Part shown: in pieces, positions 1-6,592 of the stretch
Position numbering within the stretch: the first letter of the stretch is position 1
How the letters are laid out: every line of letters starts with the position of its first letter
NCBI GenBank assembly: GCA_017619985.1
Contig: JAFZRG010000237.1
Coordinates: 1-10,151 of the forward strand
Direction of reading: 5' to 3'
DNA: 10,151 nt
Origin: Bacillota bacterium
GTDB taxonomy: Bacteria > Bacillota > Clostridia > Peptostreptococcales > Anaerovoracaceae
Made by a program: the position numbers and the translations under genes
Notes under the pieces: generated by a model
Database searches by the model: none
What the model was told of the DNA's origin: nothing
What the model saw: the letters and a program-made list of their open reading frames with translations, nothing else

Positions 1-171
1 AAGGTCTATCCGGAGACGGAGCAGCTGACCAACGCCATCAGCCTGTGGAGAACGGAGGAGGCGAACGTACCCGTCACGCCTCCGCCGTCTCAGCAGACGA
101 ATAACGATAATAATAATTCTGTAAACGATAACGGATCCGCCCCGGATACCTCCGAAGGCGGAGAAGGCTAA
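1..171 (+). CDS. C-terminal tail of an unrecognised protein (5' end outside window)
   Basis: Reading frame 1 is open from the first base to a TAA at 169-171, giving the last 56 residues of a protein that starts upstream. The first part (KVYPETEQLTNAISLWRTEE) looks like ordered sequence. It is followed by a proline run (VPVTPPP) and a low-complexity Asn/Asp/Ser/Gly tail, which is probably a disordered C-terminus. The next gene begins 17 bases after the stop on the same strand, so the two are probably in one operon. No catalytic motif or membrane segment is visible in the fragment, and I cannot assign a family. A surface or secretion-apparatus protein would fit the neighbours, but that is only context. 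Confidence 0.75.
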   Translation, partial: KVYPETEQLTNAISLWRTEEANVPVTPPPSQQTNNDNNNSVNDNGSAPDTSEGGEG

Positions 172-188
172 CGAAAGAAGGCTGAGCG

Positions 189-1328
189 ATGGCGAAAGAC
201 GTCGTATTCGAAAGTGAAAAATACATGCAGCGGCAGGAGACGAAGCGGAAATGGCTCCCCGTCCTCTGCCTTGCCGCCATCCTGCTGGCTGTGATCGTGA
301 TCGCGCTGATCATACGGGGCAGCCGCGGCGTTGTCTACACCGGCGGTGAGGACACCCCGTACCCCTACAGCTGGAGCATCGACCGCAAGGGCGAACTCAA
401 ACTGGAGATCGATAAGAGCGCGGCGGAAGGGTATACCTGGGCCGCCTCGGATTACGATATCAGCGGACTGGAGATCGGACGCCCGGAGAAGCAGCCGCAG
501 GACAAAAGCAGTTTCACGATCAAGCCGAACGCTGCGGGACGCTACGTCTCGGTGTTCTCGCTGGTCAACAAGGAAGACCGCAGCGACTGCATCTACGAAT
601 GGAGATTCCTGATGGATTCCGCGCAGATCACAGAAGGAGAAACGTCCTCCGCGGGACCGCTCTCCATCCTTTCCGGAACCGGTATGGAACTGGGCGGAAA
701 AAAGAGGAATACGGAAGAAGACGCTCTCTCTTATACGATCGCCGCAGGACCGGACGGGACCATGACCGTGGAACTCATCAATCCGGCGCAGGGCTCCGTT
801 GCAGCCGGGGATGCTGTCCGCCCTGTGAAGGATAAGGACGAAGGCGACGTCGTCTCCGAAGAAAAGCGCGGAGAAGAAGACGGCGGCGCACCGGACGACT
901 CGCAGGGATCTGCCGTTCCGCTGGAATCGACCGTCATCACGGATCCTGCTGAGATCGAAGAATTCGAAGGGATACCGTATGACGAATTGGTCGAACAGCT
1001 GAAGGCGGCAGAAAAAGAAAAAGAGGCAGTCATCTACAACTATTCGTGGACCGTCACGTCCGACAACGAAGGTGCGGTCAGCCCGGCCGGCGTGTTCTAT
1101 ACCGGAGAGATGGCGATCGCTTCGCTGAATGCCGGAAACCGGAACGGAACGGCTTCCGTCAGCGTGCATAACGACCGGCTGGGCTTGGAGGTCTATGCGG
1201 TCGTAACGAATCTGGACGGTCAGCTGACCATAGACTCCTACGGCAGCAGATCGTACGAACCCGTACCGGTCGTACTGCCCGAACCGGAAGAGGGGCAGGC
1301 GGAAACGGAAGAAACTTCGCAACCCTAG
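189..1328 (+). CDS. Single-pass membrane protein with extracytoplasmic Ig-like/chagasin-like part
   Basis: 379 residues, function not recognised. Seen: a short charged N-terminus (1-21, with KRK just before the membrane), one hydrophobic segment at about 22-42, then RGSRG and a long hydrophilic part. This predicts an N-in anchor with residues 45-379 outside. Residues about 58-142 are beta-rich; an EGYTW motif (80-84) followed by a FTIKP...AG strand pattern loosely recalls the GYxW and F-x-F...G strands of chagasin-type (I42) Ig-fold domains. An acidic linker with a short coiled coil (about 215-280) leads to a second beta-rich unit. YSW recurs at 60-62 and 285-287, which may mark repeated domains. 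The C-terminus is Pro/Glu-rich. ATG 189 is chosen because AGAAGG (176-181) lies 7 bases upstream. It sits 18 bases before the coupling ATPase gene, so it may be a structural or surface part of the same machinery. The chagasin comparison is weak. Confidence 0.85.
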   Translation: MAKDVVFESEKYMQRQETKRKWLPVLCLAAILLAVIVIALIIRGSRGVVYTGGEDTPYPYSWSIDRKGELKLEIDKSAAEGYTWAASDYDISGLEIGRPEKQPQDKSSFTIKPNAAGRYVSVFSLVNKEDRSDCIYEWRFLMDSAQITEGETSSAGPLSILSGTGMELGGKKRNTEEDALSYTIAAGPDGTMTVELINPAQGSVAAGDAVRPVKDKDEGDVVSEEKRGEEDGGAPDDSQGSAVPLESTVITDPAEIEEFEGIPYDELVEQLKAAEKEKEAVIYNYSWTVTSDNEGAVSPAGVFYTGEMAIASLNAGNRNGTASVSVHNDRLGLEVYAVVTNLDGQLTIDSYGSRSYEPVPVVLPEPEEGQAETEETSQP

Positions 1329-1346
1329 TTTTTCTGAGGTAACGGA

Positions 1347-3383
1347 ATGTTCAGAAAACTCAAAGAAAACCTTTCAGATTTTATCGACGCCCTGGACGGC
1401 AAGACCATCCTGTTCTATGTGATGGTCTTCGTGATCGGCTCCCTTGTCATGGGCTGCCTCATCCGGTTCCTGTTCGAGAACCTCAGCGGGATCCTGGGCG
1501 TTGACGGCTGGCATTTCCGCATCGAGCTCCTGTGGGAACCGCTCACGTGGATCATCGGTCTGTCCGTCATGTGCATCCTCGGCGCGCTCTACCTGATCAA
1601 CGGAGGCCTCCGCAGAACAGGCGCCGTCGGACGCAGCATGCTCGGCGGAAAGGCGAAGGACAACACCATCGAATCCCCGCTGGAGAACAGCCGCTTCCTG
1701 ACGGACGAAGAACGGGACAAATACTTCCCGCCGTTCACGTACGAGAGCCTGCCCAACATGAAGAACGACGGCGTGCCCGCCAGAGCCGTTCTTGACAAGA
1801 AGGGCCAGCTGGTCGGCAATTTCAAGTCCGGCGTGCATGCGCTGGTCATCGGCGCCACCGGTTCCGGCAAGACGACGACCTTCATCAATCCCATGATCCA
1901 GCTGATCGGCGCCACGAACTGCGGATCCTCCATGATCATGACGGACCCGAAGGGCGAACTGTTCGATCTGCACAGCAACTATCTGAAGAGCAGAGGATAT
2001 AACGTGCAGGTCCTCGACCTGCGCGACACGTATTCCTCCAGCCGCTGGAATCCGCTGGAACCCATCTGGGACGCCTACCAGGAATACAGGAACGCAGGCA
2101 CCGGCATCATCGCCCATACGGACTCCATGGCGAACTATCCCGACCTTCGCCGCATGAACGGCGAAGCGGCGGAAGGGGAACCCTGGGTGGAATACCAGGG
2201 CAGAGCCTATCTGGACTTCGGACACTGCCGGGACGACGTAGCCGTCGCGCGGCAGAAGATCTACGATGAGATGTACGAAGATTTGAGCGACCTCGTCGGC
2301 GGACTCATCCCCATCCAGAACGAGAAGGATCCGCTGTGGGAAAGAGGCGCGCGCAGCATCGTCATGGCGACATGCCTTGCCATGCTGGAAGACTCAGAGA
2401 ACCCGGATCTCGGCATGACGAAGGAAAAGTTCAACCTCTTTAACATCAATAAAGCGCTCGGCAATTCCGACAACAATTACGAGGCGCTCAAGAATTACTT
2501 CGAGGGCAGAAGCAAGCTGTCCCAGGCATATCAGCTGTCCCGCCAGGTCATGACGGCACCGGAGGCGACCCTGGGATCCTATATGTCCATCACGTTCGAC
2601 AAGATGAGCATCTTCAACGACCGCGGACTGTGCGGTCTGACGAGCGCGACCGACATCCACGCGGAGCGCTTCGCGTTCGAGCCTACGGCGCTGTTCCTGA
2701 AGATCCCCGACGAAAAGGATACGAGGCACTTCCTGGCTTCGCTGTTCATCCTGAGCACGTATAAGGCGCTCATCAAGGTGGCGACGAGCCTGCCGGGCCA
2801 GACGCTTCCCAGAAACGTCTATTACATCATGGACGAGTTCGGCAACATGCCGAAGATTGACAAGTTCGGCCAGATGATCACCGTCGGCCGTTCCAGAAAG
2901 ATCTGGTTCTCCATGGTCGTACAGAGTTTCGTGCAGCTCACGAACGTATACGGCAAAGATATCGCGGACATCGTCATCGGCAACTGCGGCGTCAAGATGT
3001 TCATCGGTTCCAACGATACGGATACCTGCAAGATGTTCTCCGAGATGTGCGGCAACATGACCGTACGCACAACGAGCACGTCCAGTTCCATCGGCAGCAA
3101 GGCCGGCGACATCAACGTGTCCACGCAGACGCAGGTGCGCCCGCTGATCTACCCGTCCGAACTGCAGCGCCTGAACAACCAGGAGAGCACAGGGAACAGC
3201 ATCATCGTTTCGTTCAACTCGTTCCCGCTCAAGACGAAGTACACACCTTCGTACAAGTGCCCGTATTACAAGTTCGGACCGATGGATCTGACCGAGATCC
3301 GCAGCAACATGTTCCGCGCGGACGAAGTCTACTACGATCTGCGCGAGCGCAACGAAAAAGTGCTCGGAGAACAGATCTCGTAA
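1347..3383 (+). CDS. virD4: Type IV coupling protein, VirD4/TraG-family membrane ATPase
   Basis: 678 residues. Family role: a hexameric inner-membrane ATPase that recruits DNA-relaxase complexes or protein substrates and feeds them to a type IV secretion channel. Seen: two N-terminal membrane segments (about 20-44 and 64-86), the usual anchor. Walker A is GATGSGKTT (169-177) and Walker B is YYIMDEFGN with D496-E497. The downstream GRSRKIW...VVQSF, IVIGNCGVKMFIGSND and RPLIYPSEL blocks are typical of the nucleotide-binding and TraM-recognition region. The length is at the upper end of the usual range. Between WNPLEPIW (from W234) and DPLWERGA (from D328) there are about 94 residues, longer than I expect for the family, so a lineage-specific insertion at roughly 250-305 is likely. 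AGG within TGAGGT (1335-1340) precedes ATG 1347. The next gene begins 12 bases after the stop. Conjugative or protein-secreting use cannot be decided here. Confidence 0.96.
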   Translation: MFRKLKENLSDFIDALDGKTILFYVMVFVIGSLVMGCLIRFLFENLSGILGVDGWHFRIELLWEPLTWIIGLSVMCILGALYLINGGLRRTGAVGRSMLGGKAKDNTIESPLENSRFLTDEERDKYFPPFTYESLPNMKNDGVPARAVLDKKGQLVGNFKSGVHALVIGATGSGKTTTFINPMIQLIGATNCGSSMIMTDPKGELFDLHSNYLKSRGYNVQVLDLRDTYSSSRWNPLEPIWDAYQEYRNAGTGIIAHTDSMANYPDLRRMNGEAAEGEPWVEYQGRAYLDFGHCRDDVAVARQKIYDEMYEDLSDLVGGLIPIQNEKDPLWERGARSIVMATCLAMLEDSENPDLGMTKEKFNLFNINKALGNSDNNYEALKNYFEGRSKLSQAYQLSRQVMTAPEATLGSYMSITFDKMSIFNDRGLCGLTSATDIHAERFAFEPTALFLKIPDEKDTRHFLASLFILSTYKALIKVATSLPGQTLPRNVYYIMDEFGNMPKIDKFGQMITVGRSRKIWFSMVVQSFVQLTNVYGKDIADIVIGNCGVKMFIGSNDTDTCKMFSEMCGNMTVRTTSTSSSIGSKAGDINVSTQTQVRPLIYPSELQRLNNQESTGNSIIVSFNSFPLKTKYTPSYKCPYYKFGPMDLTEIRSNMFRADEVYYDLRERNEKVLGEQIS

Positions 3384-3395
3384 GGAGGAACTGCG

Positions 3396-4091
3396 ATGAA
3401 CGACGCGGAAAAAGAGATAAGGAGCATTCTGCTGGGCCGCACGATCCTGCTGGAGGACGGCCGTCTGTCCGTTCCGCAGAAAGGCGATTTCTACCTGTCC
3501 GGCGGCGTGTCCGACGGAGCGGAAGCGGTCCGCTTTCTGGGAATGGCGAAAAAGTCGCAGGTGCTGGAGACCGTGCGCAGAGAATTCGACGTGCGCGTGA
3601 CCATACAGCGGATGCTGCAGAATATGGGCCGGGGCGTCGTGCTCAACGAACAGCCCGAAGCGCGCGCCTGCCTGATCCGCTACGTGCTGACAAAACCTGT
3701 CCTGCTGACGTTCGATTACGTCGAGGGCCTGCCGGTGCTCACCGCCTGGGCGCCGCGCACGATTACCGGCCTGATCTCGATCAACCGGGCGCTGAAGAAA
3801 TTCAATAAAGATCTGCCCGAGGATATCGTCGTGACAGGCAAAGAAGCGCCGGAAATGCCGGAAGGGGAAAGCGACAAGGCGAAGAAGGCCGCCAGGGAAG
3901 AGAAAAAGGCGGCGAAAGCTGCGAAGAAAGAGGAAAAGCGCAGAGAAAGAGAAGCGCAGAAAGCGGAGGAATCCAGGCTGCGCGAAGAGGAAAAACGAAG
4001 GATGCAGGAAGCCGAAAACGGCGATTTCTGGATGCTGAAGGAGGGGGATAGAGATGAGCATGAAGATCGATCTGATCAAACACGGGAATGA
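3396..4091 (+). CDS. Unrecognised protein with Lys/Glu/Ala-rich coiled-coil tail
   Basis: 231 residues, no family recognised. Seen: residues 1-145 look like a compact alpha/beta domain without membrane segments or a signal peptide, containing VPQKGDFYLSGGVSDGAEAV (about 26-45), an Arg-rich helix (VRREFDVRVTIQRMLQNMGR) and LTFDYVEGLPVLTAW. Residues about 155-215 are almost wholly Lys, Glu, Arg and Ala and should form a long charged helix or coiled coil, ending in NGDFWMLKEGD. The start is fixed by AAGGAGG (3382-3388), which overlaps the stop codon of the coupling protein gene, so translation is probably coupled. The last 38 bases overlap the STAS gene in another frame and encode a polar tail (RDEHEDRSDQTRE). 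Position between the coupling ATPase and the switch proteins makes an adaptor or accessory role plausible, but this is inference. Confidence 0.85.
   Translation: MNDAEKEIRSILLGRTILLEDGRLSVPQKGDFYLSGGVSDGAEAVRFLGMAKKSQVLETVRREFDVRVTIQRMLQNMGRGVVLNEQPEARACLIRYVLTKPVLLTFDYVEGLPVLTAWAPRTITGLISINRALKKFNKDLPEDIVVTGKEAPEMPEGESDKAKKAAREEKKAAKAAKKEEKRREREAQKAEESRLREEEKRRMQEAENGDFWMLKEGDRDEHEDRSDQTRE
4038..4044 (+). promoter_or_regulatory. Ribosome binding site inside the upstream gene, sets the STAS start
   Basis: AAGGAGG lies 9 bases before ATG 4054, inside the coding end of the preceding gene. It favours ATG 4054 over the in-frame ATG at 4060 (N-terminus MSMK). Ribosomes finishing the upstream gene at 4091 would pass over this site, so translation of the two genes is probably linked. 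Confidence 0.8.
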
Positions 4092-4359
4092 CTGCGAGCT
4101 GAAGATGGACGGCTTCATCGACGCCACGAACGCTGCGGAGGTGGAACAGGTCCTGGTGGACGTAGCCGGCAAGTTCGACAATATGCTTCTGGATATGGAG
4201 AAGCTGGAATACGTCTCCAGCGCGGGACTGCGCGCCTTCAAGCGCGTCTACATGGAGCTGCGCCGCAAGGGCGGCACGCTGTCCGCGAAGAACGTGGACA
4301 AGGCCATCATGGAAGTGCTGGAAGTGACGGGCTTCACCCGTCTGTTCAAGTTTGTCTAG
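4054..4359 (+). CDS. STAS-domain switch protein (RsbV/SpoIIAA-type anti-anti-sigma factor)
   Basis: 101 residues, the normal length for a single-domain STAS switch protein. Family role: the unphosphorylated form binds a GHKL serine kinase and frees that kinase's other partner, often a sigma factor; phosphorylation on a conserved Ser turns it off. Seen: strand IDLIKHGNDCELKMDGFIDA, then LLDMEKLEYVSSAGLRAFKR with the phosphorylation loop VSSAGL. S56 aligns with the phosphorylated Ser58 of Bacillus SpoIIAA, whose loop is DSSGL; here Ala replaces the following Ser and Ser replaces the Asp, as in many YxSSAGLR members. The rest of the fold (KGGTLSAKNV...MEVLEVTGFTRLFKFV) is intact. It overlaps the upstream gene by 38 bases and is followed after 12 bases by the kinase gene, forming a complete partner-switching set with the phosphatase further on. 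Confidence 0.95.
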   Translation: MSMKIDLIKHGNDCELKMDGFIDATNAAEVEQVLVDVAGKFDNMLLDMEKLEYVSSAGLRAFKRVYMELRRKGGTLSAKNVDKAIMEVLEVTGFTRLFKFV

Positions 4360-4371
4360 AAGAGGTGCGGT

Positions 4372-4803
4372 ATGGATAGTCTCAGCGTAAGTGCTGAAAT
4401 CAAAAACCTGGATCAGGTGACGGATTTCGTGCTGCAGCGGCCGGAGATCGCAGCCTGTTCAAAGCAGATCCGGCTGCAGCTGCGCCTGGCCATCGAAGAG
4501 ATCTTCGTCAACATCGCCAGCTACGCCTATGACCCCGAGATCGGACCGGCCGAAGTGCGCTGCGAAGTGCTGCCCGATCCGCTGCGCGTGGTCATCCAGT
4601 TCCTGGACGGCGGCAAACCGTTCGATCCGCTGGCGAAAGAAGACGCGGATACGTCCGAGGAGGCTCTGTTCGCGCGCGAAGGAGGCCTCGGCATCCTTCT
4701 GGTGAAGGAGACGATGGACGGCGTCACGTACACGTATGAAAACGGCAAAAACATCCTGACGATCGAGAAGAAACTGACGGAACCGGAGGACGTATGCCTA
4801 TAA
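4372..4803 (+). CDS. GHKL serine kinase, RsbW/SpoIIAB-type anti-sigma factor
   Basis: 143 residues, the usual length for the single-domain HATPase_c kinases that phosphorylate STAS switch proteins and alternately bind a sigma factor or other target. Seen: N-box LRLAIEEIFVNIASYAY with the general-base Glu (E43) and Mg-binding Asn (N47); G1-box QFLDGGKPFDP with D79; and the ATP-lid/G2 region EGGLGILLVKETMD (103-116), followed by the final strand KNILTIEKKL. All ATP-site elements appear intact, so it should be an active kinase. The RBS-like AGAGGTG (4361-4367) precedes ATG 4372. The 3' end overlaps the phosphatase gene by 10 bases (ATGCCTATAA), an arrangement that favours balanced production. 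The likely substrate is S56 of the STAS protein encoded just upstream. The second partner (sigma factor or secretion component) is not visible in the window. Confidence 0.94.
   Translation: MDSLSVSAEIKNLDQVTDFVLQRPEIAACSKQIRLQLRLAIEEIFVNIASYAYDPEIGPAEVRCEVLPDPLRVVIQFLDGGKPFDPLAKEDADTSEEALFAREGGLGILLVKETMDGVTYTYENGKNILTIEKKLTEPEDVCL
4785..4790 (+). promoter_or_regulatory. Ribosome binding site for the phosphatase gene, within the kinase gene
   Basis: GGAGGA sits only 3 bases before ATG 4794, inside the last codons of the kinase gene. The spacing is shorter than usual, so efficient initiation may depend on ribosomes terminating at the TAA at 4801-4803. It still decides the start, because the next in-frame ATG (4818) has no comparable site. 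Confidence 0.65.
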
Positions 4804-6521
4804 AAAGCATCCGTGAAATGACACAGAGGGAGCGGGAGCATTATTCGCTCGAAGGGCGGGTGTTCCGTTCGATCGCTCTTTACTCCATCCTTCTGGGGCT
4901 CATATGCTTCGCCCTCGGCTTCGGCATGTATCTGTATGGACTCGCACAGGATTCCATGGATGAGGCAGCTGACCTGTCGGACAAGGCAGTCGGCGCCATC
5001 CGGATGATGAGCCAGCCGGATCTGTATGCACACGACGTTCTGGACATCTACAAACAGAACGCACAAAACGCGGCGGACGGGGAGAGTTATTATGCGGTTT
5101 TCGACCGGGTCACGGAAGATCCGGGCTATCAGCAGATGCATCTCATCCTGAAGAACAACCGCACCGAAAACATGTCAGATTTCTTTTTCGCCGTGCCCGT
5201 TCCCGAGGACGGCGTTGTCGTTTTCGTGGCGGATACGGATCCCAGAGAAGGTCACATGTATCCGGCGGGCAAAGCGGTCAGGTTTCCGGGTTTCGCACAG
5301 AAGATTTTCCTGCGGCTCGGCAAAGGGACCGAGTTCCCGCGCACGTTCTTCGTTCTGCCCGGCCGAGGCCTCGTATGCATCAGCGGCGCGTACGTCAACG
5401 GGACCGACTATACGGACGGCTGCCTGTTCGCGATGATGAACGTCGCGACGGTGCTGAAGGGTGTGCGCAGTTTCGCGCTGGCTTTTACAGCACTGGTGCT
5501 CCTCGTCATCCTGATCGCGGGCATCCTGTTCGTGCGGAAGATCCGCAGAGGCGTCGTCAAGCCCATCAACGAGATCGCGGAAGCCGCGCAGGATTACGTG
5601 CGCGACAAGCGCGAGGGCAGGGACGTGACGGATCACTTCGCGCGTCTGAACATCCGCACGGGCGACGAGATCGAGAACCTCAGCCTCGTCATGGCGGAGA
5701 TGGAGCGCGATATCGATATGTACGTGGACGATCTGACGGACGCGACCGCGGAAAAGGAAAGGGTCGGCGCGGAGCTGAACATGGCCGCGAAGATCCAGGC
5801 AGCGATGCTGCCGCACAGGTTCCCGCCGTATCCGGACCGCACGGAGTTCGATATCTACGCCACGATGGAGCCCGCCAGGGAAGTCGGCGGCGACTTCTAC
5901 GACTTCTATCTGATCGACGACGACCATCTGTGCCTCGTCATGGCGGACGTCTCCGGCAAGGGCGTGCCCGCGTCGCTGTTCATGATGATCACGAAGGTGA
6001 TCCTGCAGAGCTGCGGCATGCTGGGCCAGTCCGCTTCGGAGATCCTGAACAAGACGAACCAGGCGCTGTGCCAGGACAACCAGATGGATATGTTCGTCAC
6101 GGCCTGGATCGGCATCCTGGAGCTTTCGACCGGAAAGCTGACGATGGCCAACGCGGGTCACGAATACCCGGTATTCAAAGACCCGGACGGACCGTTCGAA
6201 CTGTTCAAAGACAGACACGGCTTCGTGCTCGGCGGCTTCGACGACGAAGTCTACAGCGCGCAGGAAGTGCAGTTCGAGCCCGGTTCGAAGATTTTCCTGT
6301 ACACGGATGGCGTGCCCGAAGCCATGGATCCTCTGCGTGAACAGTTCGGTCTGGAGCGCATGCTCGGCGCGCTGAACGCGCAGCCGCAGGCTTCGCCGGA
6401 AGAGGTGCTGTACAGCGTGCGGTCCGCCGTGAGCAGCTTTGTAAAGGACGCGGAACAGTTCGATGACATCACGATGATGTGCCTGGAATACAAAGGACCG
6501 CGGATGGATCCCGAAGAATAA
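4794..6521 (+). CDS. Membrane sensor PP2C phosphatase (HAMP-SpoIIE, RsbU-type)
   Basis: 575 residues. Role: dephosphorylates the STAS switch protein in response to an external signal. Seen in order: a short cytoplasmic N-terminus; membrane segment about 25-50; an extracytoplasmic sensor of about 175 residues (51-225) of no family I can name; second membrane segment about 226-248; a HAMP linker from about 249 to 305 (VVKPINEIAEAAQDY, TGDEIENLSLVMAEME); a signalling helix ending in AELNMAAKIQAAMLP, the hallmark lead-in of RsbU-type phosphatases; then the PP2C domain (about 345-570). Metal-binding positions are all present: GGDFYD (D367), ADVSGKG (D385), YTDGV (D505) and FDDIT (D557/D558). It should therefore be an active Mn/Mg-dependent Ser/Thr phosphatase. 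It overlaps the kinase gene by 10 bases and ends the cassette; a 71-base gap with a new promoter follows. The sensor's ligand cannot be inferred. Confidence 0.95.
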   Translation: MPIKSIREMTQREREHYSLEGRVFRSIALYSILLGLICFALGFGMYLYGLAQDSMDEAADLSDKAVGAIRMMSQPDLYAHDVLDIYKQNAQNAADGESYYAVFDRVTEDPGYQQMHLILKNNRTENMSDFFFAVPVPEDGVVVFVADTDPREGHMYPAGKAVRFPGFAQKIFLRLGKGTEFPRTFFVLPGRGLVCISGAYVNGTDYTDGCLFAMMNVATVLKGVRSFALAFTALVLLVILIAGILFVRKIRRGVVKPINEIAEAAQDYVRDKREGRDVTDHFARLNIRTGDEIENLSLVMAEMERDIDMYVDDLTDATAEKERVGAELNMAAKIQAAMLPHRFPPYPDRTEFDIYATMEPAREVGGDFYDFYLIDDDHLCLVMADVSGKGVPASLFMMITKVILQSCGMLGQSASEILNKTNQALCQDNQMDMFVTAWIGILELSTGKLTMANAGHEYPVFKDPDGPFELFKDRHGFVLGGFDDEVYSAQEVQFEPGSKIFLYTDGVPEAMDPLREQFGLERMLGALNAQPQASPEEVLYSVRSAVSSFVKDAEQFDDITMMCLEYKGPRMDPEE

Positions 6522-6525
6522 AAAA

Positions 6526-6557
6526 CCTGTCTTTTCGTTGGACTTTTGTTGGACAGG
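6526..6557 (+). repeat. Inverted repeat CCTGTC/GACAGG, possible operator
   Basis: CCTGTC (6526-6531) and GACAGG (6552-6557) are perfect reverse complements separated by 20 bases, in the only substantial intergenic gap. The right arm ends 6 bases before the TATAAT box. No T-run follows on the + strand, which argues against a terminator for the upstream operon. A regulator site overlapping the promoter is the better reading, but chance cannot be excluded for 6-base arms. Confidence 0.4.
6537..6554 (+). repeat. Direct repeat GTTGGAC x2 at an 11-base period
   Basis: GTTGGAC occurs at 6537-6543 and again at 6548-6554, separated by TTTT. The starts are 11 bases apart, about one helical turn, so both copies face the same side of the DNA. 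The pair covers the area where a -35 element would lie relative to the TATAAT at 6564. This fits a tandem binding site for an activator or response regulator. Seen directly; the function is inferred. Confidence 0.5.
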
Positions 6558-6569
6558 CCTCTGTATAAT
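6538..6569 (+). promoter_or_regulatory. Promoter of the kinase module
   Basis: A perfect -10 box TATAAT lies at 6564-6569, with transcription expected to begin about 6576, leaving a leader of under 20 bases that contains AGGAGAT (6581-6587) and then ATG 6593. The best -35 match, TTGGAC (6538-6543), gives a 20-base spacer, longer than the usual 16-18. At the canonical distance (around 6541-6546) the sequence GACTTT is a poor match. The promoter therefore probably needs help from a factor binding the GTTGGAC repeats, or uses a different sigma factor for its -35 contact. Confidence 0.6.
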
Positions 6570-6592
6570 CGACGCGGAAAAGGAGATAACGT

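Noticed and set aside
1347..3383. Evidence for an integrative conjugative element
   Set aside because: The coupling protein alone would fit, but no relaxase, integrase, VirB4, origin of transfer or attachment repeat is visible in the window.
4054..4083. Frameshift joining the coiled-coil protein to the STAS protein
   Set aside because: The STAS gene has its own AAGGAGG site and a full-length domain from its ATG, and the upstream frame ends normally at 4089-4091; this is a simple gene overlap.
2394..4241. Very long open frame on the - strand (615 codons) opposite the coupling protein and following genes
   Set aside because: It spans several clearly coding + strand genes, has Arg/His/Leu-heavy composition typical of a mirrored G+C-rich frame, and shows no domain or ribosome site. 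Similar - strand frames at 5175-6218 and 6251-7825 were rejected for the same reason.
6521..6557. Terminator-like hairpin (A-run, CCTGTC, 20-base loop, GACAGG)
   Set aside because: On the + strand no T-run follows the right arm and the stem is short with a long loop. Read on the - strand a T-run does follow, but no - strand gene ends there.
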